64,000 bases of DNA from Lepidostoma basale (GCA_022606425.2 JAHDVF020000864.1:434001-498000), one strand, 5' to 3'; positions 40,690 through 52,572 are shown, numbered from the stretch's first letter. The notes: generated from the sequence alone by a model not told the origin. A program made the numbers and translations.

Positions 40690-41325
40690 ATTAGAGATAC
40701 TTCCCAAATTTATTTATCTGGGAAGCACATTTACAAGAGATTGAGAAATGGAGAAAGATATCGGAAGAAGGGTTGGAGCTGAAATCAAAATAAATGGTGC
40801 ATTCAATAGAGAAATATATCGACTGAAGCAAAATTGGCAGTGCACAATGAATCTCTAGTGCCGACCCTTAGGTATGGAAGTGAAGCTTGGAGTTGGCAGA
40901 AGAAGGATGAAAGTAGGATAAATGCCGTAGAAATGAGGTCACTAAAACAAATGTGCGGAAAAACAGAACAGAAATGTAAGGCGGATGAATGCGTGATAAT
41001 AAAAAATTAAGAAAGGATCTCTAAAATAGTTTGGACATATGAAACGAAGGGACGAAGGAAGAATGGTTACAAGGATATGTACAAGTAGTGTGAATGGAAA
41101 AAGAAGTGGAGGAAGGCCAAGGAAGACATGGCATGACTAAATTAATCAGTTACTGAAAAACGGCCACGTTCGAAGTAGGGACAATCGACGAACGTGCGTG
41201 TCACAATGTTAGAATGTAGAAGAGGCGCGAGAGTTATGTCAGGATAGAACAATGTGGCGATCTATTCTCTATACCCTAACCCCCGGGGAAATGGCGTGAA
41301 GGTTAGTTAGTTAGTTAGTTATACT
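40690..41325 (+). mobile_element. LINE 3' part, TTAG family, copy 12 (longest interior copy)
   Basis: Begins at PKFIYLGSTFTRD (as in copy 7's YLGRMFTADG). It runs through IGRRVGAEIKINGAFNREIY and the YGSEAW region, then SVNGKRSGGRPRKTWHD, NRRTCVS and CQDRTMWRSIL. It ends in GGTTAGTTAGTTAGTTAGTTA. There are multiple stops and shifts. It shows how the short copies fit into one C-terminal region. Confidence 0.85.
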
Positions 41326-41536
41326 CGTATTTATATACAATTATATACTGTACTTATTCTAATAATTATTATTATGAATCACGTGATATTTATTCTGTCA
41401 ACTAATGTTAATCAGTAAAAACACCACCCTGGTCTCATTTGTAACAATTATTCTACACAATAACTGTAAAACTTCTATCAAACAGTGTAACCTCACAAAT
41501 CGGTTAATTAACCTATTAATATTACAAGGAGAGGCT

Positions 41537-41800
41537 TCATGTTTTTAATCGCACATAACATGAAAAATCGGTAGATTTTCGGAGGCGGGCTGCCTTTTCC
41601 GGCACGTCTGTGCTTAATTTGCGGTAAACAACGGGTGACTCGTTAATCTCGGCTCCAACCGAAAAACAGGCGGGAAAGTCTGTGATGTTTTGTGCTCCCG
41701 TATCGGTGCTGATCGACCGAGTTCCGGTTTTGCTTCCGTGCAGCCGGAAGTTGCCCGTGGCGGGGGCTCCTAGCGGCATCTGTAGTGGGAATTATTGTCC
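41537..41800. promoter_or_regulatory. GC-rich block with an 80-codon minus frame
   Basis: A minus frame (41779-41537) starts MPLGAPATGNFRLHGSKTG and ends near CYVRLKT. CCCACTACAG directly precedes its ATG and looks like an acceptor. Amino-acid usage is reasonable, but I recognise no family and there is no donor. Either a small exon on the minus strand or, more likely, a conserved non-coding block. Confidence 0.3.
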
Positions 41801-42004
41801 CAGGACAGTTCTGATGGATCGAAAATAAATATTTTCACTTAAGATCACAACTCAACATTACTTACTTTTTTCTGATAAGTTGTTTGTAAGGGTGTGCATT
41901 TCAAAATTAATTTCATATAATGCCACTTTGAAAAAAATTCTTACTGAATAAAACATACTGATATTAAAGTATTTGTATAAGAAATAAATTACATTTATAA
42001 GAAA

Positions 42005-42321
42005 CTTACTTTGCATTTTAAAAAGATTAATTGTATCTCAATAGAGACGAAGATGTAAATTGTTTTCTGGGAACAAAATTTAGTGGCCGAGGCGCTTACA
42101 GGACTTATGACCTGTAATTGGTTGGGTTGAGCGATCGCTTTATATTTAACAACATTCCCCATTCCGCCCTTTTTACAACCACCACGGCTGACAATTTTTT
42201 TTTTGGAAATTGTATAAGATGCCGCGCCTATCTTTACATTTTTTAGTTCACTCTACACTAGCGTCATCTATTAAGATTGGAAGCATTAAGCAGAAAAACT
42301 TTATTAATCTTACTTTGCATT
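42005..42321 (+). mobile_element. Short retroposon (solo copy) with 13-bp target duplication
   Basis: CTTACTTTGCATT at 42005-42017 and 42309-42321 flanks a 291-bp insertion. The body is the same unit as in the inverted dimer at 4370-4866 (CAATAGAGACGAAGATG, ATTGGTTGGGTTGAGCGATC, CACTCTACACTAGCG). GTGGCCGAGGCG resembles the A box of a Leu/Ser-type tRNA, and ACAGG...CCTGT can form an anticodon-like stem, but the B-box region (GGTTGGGTTGAGC) is poor. SINE-like; ancestry unproven. Confidence 0.75.
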
Positions 42322-42719
42322 ATTTTATTTAAAATTAAATTAATTGTGCTGTGCTATGTTTTCATGGCCAATCTCGATTTCGTATGTCACTCGTATCGTC
42401 ATTTCAAATATAATTTTTAAATTTGACTCGCTTTTGATTTCTCCTTTTTCTTTTTTCACAAAATTACATAGGATACCATAGTTTTTTTTTTTTTTTTGTC
42501 CTGATTTCAATCAAACACAATTCTGTTATTGATTTTCACAACTGTTTTGTGTTCAAGCTTATTTTTATTTAAAAATAAATATTTATATAAGTTTCCCCAA
42601 TGTTATCATTTAAATTCTTAGTCTTCATATATTCCCTAGACTTTTCATAGTTTATGGCGGGATGACAATGTAGTTTACAGCCCAAATCCTATTATTCAGA
42701 AGTACCTAACATATATATG
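42322..42719. other. AT-rich non-coding stretch
   Basis: Contains a long T run near 42481. Nothing else recognised. Confidence 0.3.
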
Positions 42720-42765
42720 TAAATTGCGTTCCAGGAAGGCTCCCCTTCATCAGTTCTTACCCTCG
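42720..42765 (-). mobile_element. Hammerhead-like motif, copy P5
   Basis: Minus strand 42753-42726: perfect CTGATGA, stem AGG...CCT, then GGAACGC in place of GAAAC. The surrounding element cannot be delimited. The weakest of the series. Confidence 0.35.
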
Positions 42766-43479
42766 TAAATATGTTGGATCGATAGATTCAACTATTATTA
42801 TTAAACTCTGCACAATGCATACGATACGTTTTAATACACAGTATATTAATTTATGATCCTTCACTTTGAAAGCACTTTGGTGATTTTACCAAACAACTCA
42901 TTTATATCAGTTTACGGTATGTATTCGTTTTATTATTTTATTTAATAATATCCTTATTTTTTTATGAGACACCTTTAATTGGTATGTAATTGCAATATAT
43001 ACCAGCTTACTGTTACACAAAAATGAGGGAAGTTACTTAAAATGACCCTACTGAGCTTATCACTTTCGGGGAAATTTCGAAATGAATTAAAATAATATAG
43101 AATATTGACGTAATATATACAAAACTGTGTGGCTAAATACGGTTACGTATGAGAAAATGCACTTAAATTCTCTGAGATAAATATCCCATGACTAAATATA
43201 TGATTGTAAAATTTTAAAAATATGTTTTTTTTTAGTTTTTCCAAAAGGTTTGAACTGAACCACAAATTATTGATTCGTGTGATTTGTATTATGGTATGCT
43301 ATAAACTTTTCTGAATTACTCCTTTTTAAAAATGCAAATGTCTTGACATTCCTCACTCGTGACATCATCATTATTCCTTTTAAATGGAAAATTCATGAAA
43401 CCGCGGCCAAGCATTTTTTCGTGTTGTTTTTTTTTTTTAATTACATTCCCCTGAAGCACTTCGTTCTAATTTGAGCATG
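42766..43479. other. AT-rich non-coding stretch
   Basis: Nothing recognised. 43480-43610 is GC-richer (GTAGAACAGAGGCGCCACC) and may be a small conserved element. Confidence 0.3.
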
Positions 43480-43610
43480 TCAAAAGACGCTTACTCTTCT
43501 GGACGTCAGTCCGTAGAACAGAGGCGCCACCTATTACTAAAAACCTCCGCTATTTATTTTTCTCGCCTTTGCTTTTTCCGACTCCTCAACTCCATTATCA
43601 AGCCTACCTA

Positions 43611-44574
43611 CAAATAAAACGATAATGTCACCAGAGAGAGCAGAAGGTACATTTTGTATGAAAGTTTATGAAGCTACTTAAATATTTTATTATTTTTTGT
43701 ATTTGATTCATTTGTACAATACCAACAACCAGAATCATTCACACAAAGCACTTACACGCTTGACTTGTTGCTTTTTTATAACTATGATACTTCTTTAAAT
43801 TTAAAATCATGTAAAGATCGTAATTTAATAAGTATGACTTTTTATAATTTTTCGTCTTCATGTATAACAAATATTATTTCTTTTTTGTCAAACAAACTAT
43901 GTATCGTAATAAATTTTTTATCATAATGTTTATTTAAATATTTTAAGTTGGCTTTAAAATCTCTAGTTTTATGATTATTATTTGGTGTTTAAAGACCATT
44001 CTGTTCACGTAAAAGACTTCATTTTTCTCTGGTATATTCCTTTTGGCTACATTGAATCTATTTATACGTACTCGTTACACCCCACTGTGAAACATGAGAT
44101 GACATCTTTATTCCAGTTGCCTTGTTACGATTAAAATATTTGCTTACGAATTTACTTTCAGTTTCGTTTTCCAAGCAGCGCGATATTATTTCACTGCTAC
44201 CCCTATAGAGTTTGGCCTTCTGTCTCATCAACAGAAGAATTCACTTCTAAATAGAGAATTAAATATCAATTATGAGTATCGTGTCTCATCAAACGTTTCG
44301 ACTAGAATAAACAGGGTGTTTTACGACGAAAGTTCAATATTTTATATGATAAACAAATAAACCGTACGCATTTTTATGGTACATGCTTTATATGTTGTGT
44401 AATCAATGGTTTCGTGTAAGTGATGTCATACGAGAGAAAATTATAGGTTTGCCATTAACAAATATCATTGGAAAATTTCAATCTTAAAACAAATCGTGAT
44501 ATTTTTTTAATTTTACATTCAAATTTTTAAAACTTAAATTTAAGAAAATGTTATTTATTTTATTATCCTACCAC
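43611..44574. other. AT-rich non-coding stretch
   Basis: Nothing recognised. Confidence 0.35.
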
Positions 44575-44735
44575 TACCGATCTTTGTGGCAGAGTGGCAA
44601 CAGCTATGGCTACCACACCGAAAGTCTGGGTTTGGTTACCGGCGATGACAGTGAGATTCTCACACTGTCTTTAGTCTGGTGAAGATTTCTTGTGACAATA
44701 AAATGGCGATAGTGTAGATTTTAAGATAAATTTCA
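44575..44735 (+). mobile_element. tRNA-derived SINE, copy S6
   Basis: + strand head CGATCTTTGTGGCAGAGTGG, degraded B box (GGTTTGGTTACC), body CTCACACTGTCTTTAGTCTG and TTGTGACAATAAAATGGCGA. Truncated after GATAG, then an AATAATAATAAT-like run. Confidence 0.8.
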
Positions 44736-45825
44736 CAAAATAATAATAATAAAAATATGAGTCTTTTCATTTCATATAAATTTCATCGTTTCGTGTTTCA
44801 CATCACACAAAACAAGATTGTCATCTTTTTTTTTTTTTGGCCTTGCTATGCTGCTCAACGCGCTAATATTCCCGAACATAAATTATGATAAAATATTTCC
44901 TTACAACCAAATTATACTAATACACCCAAAGTTATACAACTTGTGTGGATTACCATAAGGTACACACTCGTATAAACACAGGTGCCCTAATCTCGCGTGA
45001 ATATGCATATTCTCATGCGGTCAAAATTGTAGAGTGATAATATCAACATCCAGCTAATCCTTATAATGACATATTTTTCCATACTTTATGCATAAGTGTA
45101 TAATTTGGTTATCTCATTCATATTTGCGTGGAAATTCGTCGTAAAATTATTTTATATATCTATCTGACTGTAACTTTTATATTATATATTCTACCATCAA
45201 CTCCGTATTGTGTATAAATTCCTTTCTACATCGTGATTAAAAAAATGATATTTATTTGCTCTGTTAGTAAGGCTAACTCTGAGATGATTTTAATTTTAAA
45301 AATAAGTTGAGTTTTTTTGTACAACAATTAATATATGTTAATGTAATATACATTCACGAGTATATGTATACATTGTATGGTTATATTATATATAACATTC
45401 TATACAAATTTTAGTAATATTTTCGTACACAAATACTAATCATGTGAGCTAGATATTCCTCTGCATTTGACCCTATCCGACCTTTCTGAAATATTCAACA
45501 ATCTGGGGTGCATAATTTCGGCTTCTGTATTAAATTTCATGAATATACATGCAGGGTTCTCAATTTCACACGAATTCTGGATTTCAAAAACACCATCACG
45601 TTTCTTTGAAAATTTTATTCTCCACATACCTACAATAAGCAAAATACGTTTTTTTGTAGCATTAGCGACAAACTTTATGTTTCAGAGAAAGCAGTTAAGT
45701 AAGCAAACTAACATATGCGAGTATCTATTGTGTTGCATCTGTAGTTAATTTATATTGTACGACCATAATATTTCATATTACTCAAGATTACTTTCAATAA
45801 TACCCCTATTAATTATTTTACCAAC
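44736..45825. other. AT-rich non-coding stretch
   Basis: Overlapping frames at 45436-45642 (-) and 45467-45748 (+) show no domain. Nothing else recognised. Confidence 0.3.
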
Positions 45826-45995
45826 TAAAAAACTAACCATCACGCGTTTCTCCAAAAGGATAAACAGAGTGAATGGATTTTTCTTTCCTGGCGTTTAATT
45901 ATAGTAAACTCTACATTTGCGTTTCATGCATTTGCGTCAATTTTCAAACATGTGACATGGCCGATAATTCAAATTTAATTGGGTTTTTTTTCCAC
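45826..45995 (-). mobile_element. LINE 3' fragment, TTAG family, copy 13 (heavily decayed)
   Basis: AACTAACCATCACGCGTTTC, AAAAGGATAAACAGAGTGAA, CATTTGCGTCAATTTTC, GACATGGCCGATAATTCAAA keep the order of copy 1 elements with many substitutions. Confidence 0.6.
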
Positions 45996-46136
45996 AATTT
46001 ACTCGTCCGTGTGTTGAAAAACTTGTATAAAATCCTCTTATATATTTTTTCATCGAGCTTTTGTCCGGGCACTTTCATTTCTTATGTAAAGATGTCTTAT
46101 ATTATATTTCTATTCAAAATTGACCGCTCATTAGTT

Positions 46137-46340
46137 TTCTTCTTCTTGTGCCATACCAGGTTTCTCCAACGTTTTTCAAGGCTTATTTATCTTGCGCCTC
46201 CCAGAATTACTCGTCCATGCTTTAAATTACATCTCAGTAATAAATGTTCCCCAGCCAAGATATTTGGTATCAGTCAGGACCACGTCGTCCCTCAATTGTT
46301 TTGCATTTTCTATGATAAATCGTGTACATCTATATAAAAC
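46137..46340 (-). mobile_element. LINE 3' end with (GAA)n tail, copy G5
   Basis: TTTTCTTCTTCTTGTGCCAT ACCAGG then CAACGTTTTTCAAGGC and GCGCCTCCCAGAATTACTCG. The same arrangement of microsatellite tail followed by GC-richer coding-like DNA on the minus strand. The 154-codon + frame (45873-46337) that spans it and copy 13 is a shadow. Confidence 0.45.
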
Positions 46341-47255
46341 TTTCTCACCGGAAAACAAGTATAGCATTTAGCCGTGTGCTTATAATGTTTATTTTTATAC
46401 AGATAGCTGCTTAATAATATTACTACATTTTCTGTTATGCCTTTCACACGTGCGTGTAATTCGGTGGTTGACTTTTGCATTTAATGAAAGGTTTAAAGTC
46501 TTATTAATATCTCGAAATATAAATTAATTACAACTCCTGGTGTCTTTACATAGCAATGTTTACATATTATGTAATTTTCACCTTTGTAAACACACGCTTT
46601 CGCATGTAAACTGTTATTTGCTTGTAAATAATTTACTTGTGAGTTTGAAAATTTCTCCTAAATACTTTTGGAAAACCTAATTCATTGTCCTACAAAAATC
46701 TGGATATTTACATTTTATTCATTTAACATATTACATATAATCATACATGTACAAAAAACGGTTGTTTTACAGATAAACCAAACAAAAGATTTAATATTTG
46801 AATGAAAAATATGTTTACTCAGTTGTTTCACAAAAAAAATAATTCCCTACAACACTCTTGAAATGTATCGTTTGCTTAACCTTTTTTTGTAAATCAGGTG
46901 GATTCATAATTTAAAATATCATAATACCTTATCTTTACAATAAACCAATGAATTATTATAACTTATTATTAGATCCAAATACCATACTGGGAGCACTTCA
47001 AATCTTTCCAGTGGCACAGGTGATCCGCCTTCTCAACGAGTTGCTATCCGAATTTGAACTATTTTAATACACCTATAGCTAATTTCTATAAAATAACATT
47101 TAAACACTAGGAAGACAAATAGTAATATAAACATTATGTTTTAATATTTAATATTTATTTAATACTTTTTGTTTTTCATGTTGTACATCAATTTGACTTC
47201 AGCTTCAATAACGTTAAAAAATATATGCTAAGTAATAATATATAGAAACAGTTAT
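46341..47255. other. AT-rich non-coding stretch
   Basis: Nothing recognised. Confidence 0.35.
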
Positions 47256-47625
47256 ATTCTCTTCGAAAGGTCCCAATAAACTAAGAATTGTCCAAAGGGC
47301 TATGAAACGAACTATGTTGGGGTATATTAATACAGTGGACAAGATGAAAAACATCACTGTTAGAGCCAGTACAAGAGTATCGGACATCATCGGAAGAGTG
47401 GCAACGCTAAAATAGAGCTGGCAGGTCATGTTGCTCGCAGCTCTCGTGATAGATGGACAAAACGCCTCCTTTGCTATCCAAACCAAGGACGTTTCCATAC
47501 ACGATGAAGAGACGACATTAAAAAGACTTCCGATACGACATACATGCATGTTACCCAGGATCGACAAATATAGAACCAGACGGAGAAGACCTACGTCCAG
47601 GAGTGGATTGTAGATATAAAACTAG
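47256..47625 (+). mobile_element. LINE C-terminal fragment, family R, copy R1
   Basis: + strand frames read KLRIVQRAMKRTMLGYINTV, VRASTRVSDIIGRVATLK, a stop, then GHVARSSRDRWTKRLLC and KTYVQEWIVDIKL. This is the module AQRAMERAMLG...RIRNEEIRRRTRV...WAGH of insect LINEs. At least two frameshifts. The minus-strand copy at 57.0-57.3 kb is the same family. Confidence 0.8.
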
Positions 47626-47659
47626 TTAATTATTCACATGAGTTAGTTTAATCAATAAT

Positions 47660-47865
47660 TGATACGAATGAATACGGCTGTTTTCTAGTAGTTTTATTAT
47701 AATTTATGGCAGTGACATTTTTCGCCTTAAGGCATTATCAAATGTCTTAATCAAATCTCAGTTGATAATCCCTGAAACAGGCGAATCATGTCATTCCCAT
47801 AAATTATAATAAAATTCTAGGAAACAGATATTGCCATTCGTATTAATTACATAATATGTAAATAG
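47660..47865. mobile_element. Palindromic element with two opposed hammerhead-like cores, copy P6
   Basis: The arms CTAGTAGTTTTATTATAATT and AATTATAATAAAATTCTAG pair, with outer ATACG.. / ..CGTAT. + strand 47762-47792: TTGATAA, T, stem CCTG-AAA-CAGG, CGAA, ATGTC. Minus strand 47741-47714: TTGATAA, T, stem GCC-TTAA-GGC, GAAA, ATGTC. Both keep the hammerhead order with compact stem II, but G8 of CUGANGA is A, which should abolish cleavage. The outer sequence TAATTAATACGAATGGC is shared with P2's flank. Confidence 0.65.
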
Positions 47866-49094
47866 TTTTACATCATTGTTCAAAAAATTAAAAAATGTAT
47901 ACTCAACATACACGTTAAATTCAATTATTCCTTGTAGATTGTTCCACATCTTTTTAGTGATTCGCCATTTGCGATTGGGTTTGTAAAGTTCCTTAAGTCA
48001 AGATAATTAGTCTTTCGCTCGTAGAGTCCGGTCTTCTCGTCTCCCAAGAGCTCTGAGGTTGGACCACCCTATCTCACTTTAAGTTCCCAGCTTCGTATAT
48101 ATTCTAAAACGTCTATTGTAATATATATTCCCAAAGTATTACCTATTTGGAATACGATGATAGAAATAACCGATGGTTAATTTCCATACATTGTTTATTT
48201 TCTGTTAATTGAAATATTTTATTGAATGTTTGGTTTAACACCCGATTTAGTCCTTAATTTAACTGAAGTTTATTATCATAATAGAGATATGGTGGAATCC
48301 AGACTGATAATGTTGTATTACAAGAATTTAGATATCTTATAAAAAATCATTCAAAAGGATTCATCAAATTTTCATTTATTATTTACGTCACAATTATTTG
48401 ACCACAATTTTGGATTTTATTTATTACATCATAAAATTTAATATCATTGAAAAAAAATTTATAAACCTGTCAATACAATTATGTTTACGTGTAAAAAGCA
48501 TATCAACCACATACTCTTACCTATATTTAGTTCAGTAAATATTTTTTTATTTGATTCAAAAAAATGTTTGTTCTTAACGATGTTTATATACAATATGCTC
48601 GTATAATGTAATATAAGAGCATGTACTACTTGCTGACAGTTATTATTTCGATGTGGGAATATTTTTACAAAAATGTATCAAAATCCAACCCGTTATACGG
48701 TTTTTATTACCAATGACACCGCGAATGATGTGGCACTTCGTTGTTTATAAAAACGTTGTTTCTTGTTCTTCGTTGTTTTAAAATTTATTACTTCATTAAT
48801 ATATTTTGCGAAAGTTTAAGGTACCATTTGTTGGTTTACTCTGTTAACCCCTGAGAGGGTAAATCCTTCATCTGTGACGAATATTTGGGTTTATGGAGTA
48901 TGTTTATATTACTTTGTTGTGATATGAAAATCACGGTCTTGTTTACGACTGAAAATTCTTACAAATACTTTATCATTTCAAATTCTGTTTTTTTCATTAA
49001 TGCGTGTTTCGTAAAACTTTTTTTTATATTATATAATTACATTTTGCGAGATTGATAACGTTATATTGAATAATGACTTAAAATACCGTTTTAT
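47866..49094. other. AT-rich non-coding stretch
   Basis: A short GC-richer patch at 48000-48090 (GTAGAGTCCGGTCTTCTCGT). Nothing else recognised. Confidence 0.3.
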
Positions 49095-49280
49095 GGCTTT
49101 TGTGTTTAATTTTTCGAGGTGTTTCGAAGGTTTTATATCCTAAATTAATAAACTGTTTATATCATTCTCCCGATGATGGTGGTGCATAACCTTCGAAACG
49201 CGACGAGATAAGTAAAATCAAAAGTGAAAAAACAGTATTTTTATTTATAAAGGAATTGTGACTGTGGAATTCCAGTTGTA
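49095..49280 (+). mobile_element. Palindromic hammerhead-like element, copy P7
   Basis: GGTGTTTCGAAGGTTTTATA pairs with TGCATAACCTTCGAAACGCG. + strand 49170-49202: CCGATGA, stem GGT...ACC, TTCGAAACGCG. Same family as P4 in opposite orientation, with shared flanks (AAAGTGAAAAAACAGT, TGTGGAATTCCA). Confidence 0.6.
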
Positions 49281-49859
49281 TCGTGATGTAAATTTATTTG
49301 ACCTTACATTGATAATTGATTCTTATTATTTACGAAATAAGTAACGAAATAATAATAATAATAACCTATTACTTCTTAAAAATGTTTTTCATTAAGAATA
49401 CAGTTTCTTCTATTTATTAAAAGAGTTATAAACTTTTTTTTTAATATGCGTATTTTATAAATTTCGATATTGTAAACATCAAAAAACCCTATAATTTTTT
49501 CGTGTTCATATGAAAATACATGTACTCTTATTTTTCTTCTATGAAAACCTTCATTTTAAATCTGTTATAATTATTTCGGAGGAATACTATAAAAAGAGAA
49601 ATCGTTTGTTTTTCGTCTCTTACTTGGTTGCATGGAAACATTCGCTCAGTACTCGTATTTTGTTTTTCCGAGACATGGTTATCAAAAGAATTTAATATTT
49701 TTCGAAATAATATTAAATTTAATCTAATGTTTTAATTATTTCATAAGAAATGTATGTTTTAGCTATTGTCTTTAATTTATTTAGGTCTTACAAAAAAATC
49801 GCTCTTTTAAAAAAATATTTCGCTTTCATTAGTTTATAAAATTATTAAATTTTATTAAT
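49281..49859. other. AT-rich non-coding stretch
   Basis: Nothing recognised. Confidence 0.3.
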
Positions 49860-49955
49860 GAAACGATGGAATTTCCACATTTAATTTTGTTTCCATTTTA
49901 TTCTAGTATAGTTTATTTTTCTCGACATGTTTCGCATGTAATATCGGGACAACAA
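49860..49955 (-). mobile_element. Hammerhead-like element, copy P8 (half)
   Basis: Minus strand 49948-49923: CCCGATAT, short spacer, CGAAACATGTCG, then AGAAAAATAAAC and GTGGAAATTCCA as in P4. The first core box is damaged (GATAT for GATGA), while CGAAAC and ATGTC are intact. Confidence 0.5.
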
Positions 49956-50050
49956 CTCCGTATAACAGACATCCCAAATTTTCAAGGAAATCCACACTTC
50001 CCTCGGCGAACTCCTCTGCAATACGAAGATTAGTTGAGCCGTTGCCCTAG

Positions 50051-50360
50051 TACAAAATTCGGGGATTGAGCCTTTGCAGTAGCCAGCCCATCAGCTTGGA
50101 ACCATCTCACTTAATACCTTAGATGCATAAATGATCTGACATATTTCAGATCTAAGCTGAAAACCATTTTTTTTAATACTCGTATATCATACCTAAATTA
50201 AAATTCAATTCGTATATTTGTTTTATTTTACTTTCAAACCGATAGCGAATATCAGGTGCAGCGTTGATATTAAGTTTTTAATAGATTTAAAACACGTCTT
50301 TATGCGCTATTGAGGTGATGACATCACAAAAACGGCCCTTTTAAAAGTAAGCATATTCTT
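50051..50360 (+). mobile_element. LINE 3' end with AFAVAGPSAWN-type motif, copy B
   Basis: GAGCCTTTGCAGTAGCCAGC then CCATCAGCTTGGAACCATC gives EPLQ/AFAVASPSAWN in frame with drift. The 3' UTR matches copy A but is uninterrupted at ACAAAAACGGC, giving the empty site for the 4.4-kb insertion. Confidence 0.75.
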
Positions 50361-51189
50361 TTTATTATTCTTACTAACAATGTTATCTTCGTTTAGAACA
50401 TTAATCGTTCTGCTTTTCTCAATAACGTATCGAGTAAAATAAGTTTAAATGTGTGAATAATTTTTTTTAATTAAAAAAATATATAAACGAGTGTGTATTT
50501 AACGTATATTGTTACTTCAAGATTAAAAGTTTATTAATCCGTCATTGTAAAATATAAATTTACGCTATAATAATAAACATAATTTGCAAAAGAAATGATA
50601 TCTATATATGAATAAATATAATTATGAAGAATGTTCCATATATTGGATATGCAAAAAGCTTCAAACATTCCGCGCGAATTGTGTCCATTTAAAAGCTTGA
50701 TTACGTACACCACGTGGTGTGCGAGGCAACTTTCCTCCTGAATTATTAATGAGAAACCGCTGGCTGCTTTTCGTAATTTTTAAGGTTTAAAAAAATATTA
50801 GTCTCATGAGCCAACCATTTTGTTCCTCCGCAAAGCACTTAAAATCTTGTTCGGTATCCTTTTGTGTCGAAGTTTCACGAGAAAAGCTTCATTATTTTCT
50901 ATTCTTTTCTAACTAATATTACTCTTGACTTATGTATTTTTTCATACGGCTGAAATGGCTTGTTGAATTTACGTTTCATTAAATTAATAAATGTTTTGTT
51001 TATTAACCTCGTTGTTCTTATTATATTCGCGCGCACAGAGAAAAACATTTTTTTAAAGATTTCTTAGTAGAAGGGTTGAAGGTTTTTTTAACGAAGGGTT
51101 ATTCGGATTCTTGAATACATTCTGACAAGTATAAATAGTTGTAATGGGGACGTTTGATTTAGGTCCAACATAAAAGGGTTCAACAATCA
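50361..51189. other. AT-rich stretch with a small GC-richer patch
   Basis: 50690-50850 holds ACACCACGTGGTGTGCGAGG (CACGTG palindrome, an E-box inside ACCACGTGGT). No gene seen. Confidence 0.35.
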
Positions 51190-51480
51190 CTGGAAGACGT
51201 TTTAGAAAGAGATCGGACACCGATTGACGGGACAATTACCCCTTTTTGTAATGCCACTCGTGTGCTGCTGGGTCAAAGGCTAATACGTTTGTCCTGAACC
51301 TATGGCAACACACCGGCCCAACTCCAGGCCTCATTTCCATGCACGTACTGCAGTTGGCTTCCCGTCACGGGCGGTGGCGTGCGCGGGCGAGGTCGGCAAA
51401 TAGGACATCTATATTTGCATCTCAATAGACCGTCTTTCCTTCCATCGTGGATGGACAACCGTGTATACGGGGACCAGCTA
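51190..51480. promoter_or_regulatory. GC-rich conserved-element candidate
   Basis: CACACCGGCCCAACTCCAGG, CCCGTCACGGGCGGTGGCGT, GCGCGGGCGAGGTCGGC. No open frame longer than chance and no repeat copy. One of the clearest composition islands. Confidence 0.4.
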
Positions 51481-51664
51481 TATTTTGAATTATACCAATA
51501 GAATTTTACGAATCCATATTTTATGATACGAAATCACTTCAAAATAAATGTCTCAATATCACAACCCAAAAAAATTCTTCTCCTACCAATTTCACGACGT
51601 CACTCGTTTTTTCTTAATATATGATTGAATCATTTGGATTCACATTTCACATTTAACCATTTCA

Positions 51665-51895
51665 CATATAAACGACGTAATACTAATAGAGGAAGACCTA
51701 GTAAAGTGTGGTACGATCAAATAAATCAAATCAGCCATGTAAGGAGTCAGAGAAATCGACGTTAGTGCAAGACACGGTATTTGAAAGTTGAGAAATTGAG
51801 AAAAATACGCCAGAACGGAACAGTATAGTGATCCATTATTTATGCCTACCTGTTCGGGGAGATATCGTGATGGTGAGTTAGGTAGTTAGTTAGTC
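51665..51895 (+). mobile_element. LINE 3' fragment, TTAG family, copy 14
   Basis: ACTAATAGAGGAAGACCTAG, then AAGGAGTCAGAGAAATCGAC and GTTAGGTAGTTAGTTAGTCA. All blocks are in the order of copy 11, with a broken frame. Confidence 0.75.
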
Positions 51896-52229
51896 ATTTC
51901 ACTTCTTCATTCATGACCCATAATTTATGGTACAGATATATCAAAATCCTAGTCTCTACTCTGTGTAAAAAACAACAAAGGATATATAGCATACGAGTAT
52001 ATAATTTTATTTAGAAAGTTTATTTGCATTTCAAATTTGAAAATGATTTGCATTTCCAATCGAAAATTATTTGCATTCTACGGTAGTAAATTTTATTTTA
52101 CAAAGTATTCATTGAAAAGAGTTTACCTTACAGTTTTAATACACGATACGCAATATGAATTTTCTTTGTTACTAGTATGCGTATTGTAGGGTGAATATTA
52201 AATTATTTAAATTACTTACTGCTTAAGTG

Positions 52230-52430
52230 TTCTTCTTCTTCCCTCTGACTCTGCAGTCCTGGGTGGACCTTGGCCGCCTCCAAAAAGTTTCTCCAGCCGA
52301 CCCTGAGTCCTGGATTTCCACTCCTCAGGTCTGACTCCCAAGCATTGAAGGTCCTTCAGAACTCCGTCCAACCAACGAAGCCGCGGCCTTCCTACGCTGC
52401 TTCTTTACTCCGGTCTTGTGGATGTCTAAA
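52230..52430 (-). mobile_element. LINE 3' end with (GAA)n tail, copy G6
   Basis: The minus translation in drifting frames reads GPSMLGSQT, EEWKSRTQGRLEKLFGGG-like codons and KVHPGLQSQGKKK, entering AAGAAGAAG. This is the usual end of an RTE-type protein (LRWLDGV..DL..LGV..EEW..RTQ.R..W). The overlapping + frame at 52270 is a shadow. Confidence 0.65.
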
Positions 52431-52572
52431 ATGTCTTGAAAATGTTGGTTTAATATTAGTTTTGTCAATTTTAAGGAGAATTTTTTGTTTGAGATTTTCA
52501 TACATTTTAGAGAGAGGTTTCACGTTTTGTATAGTATATATTTTTATTGCACGATACCAGTAAAATTACAAT

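Noticed and set aside
45873..46337. 154-codon + frame
   Set aside because: Composed of two minus-strand LINE fragments and T-rich DNA. It is a shadow rather than a gene.
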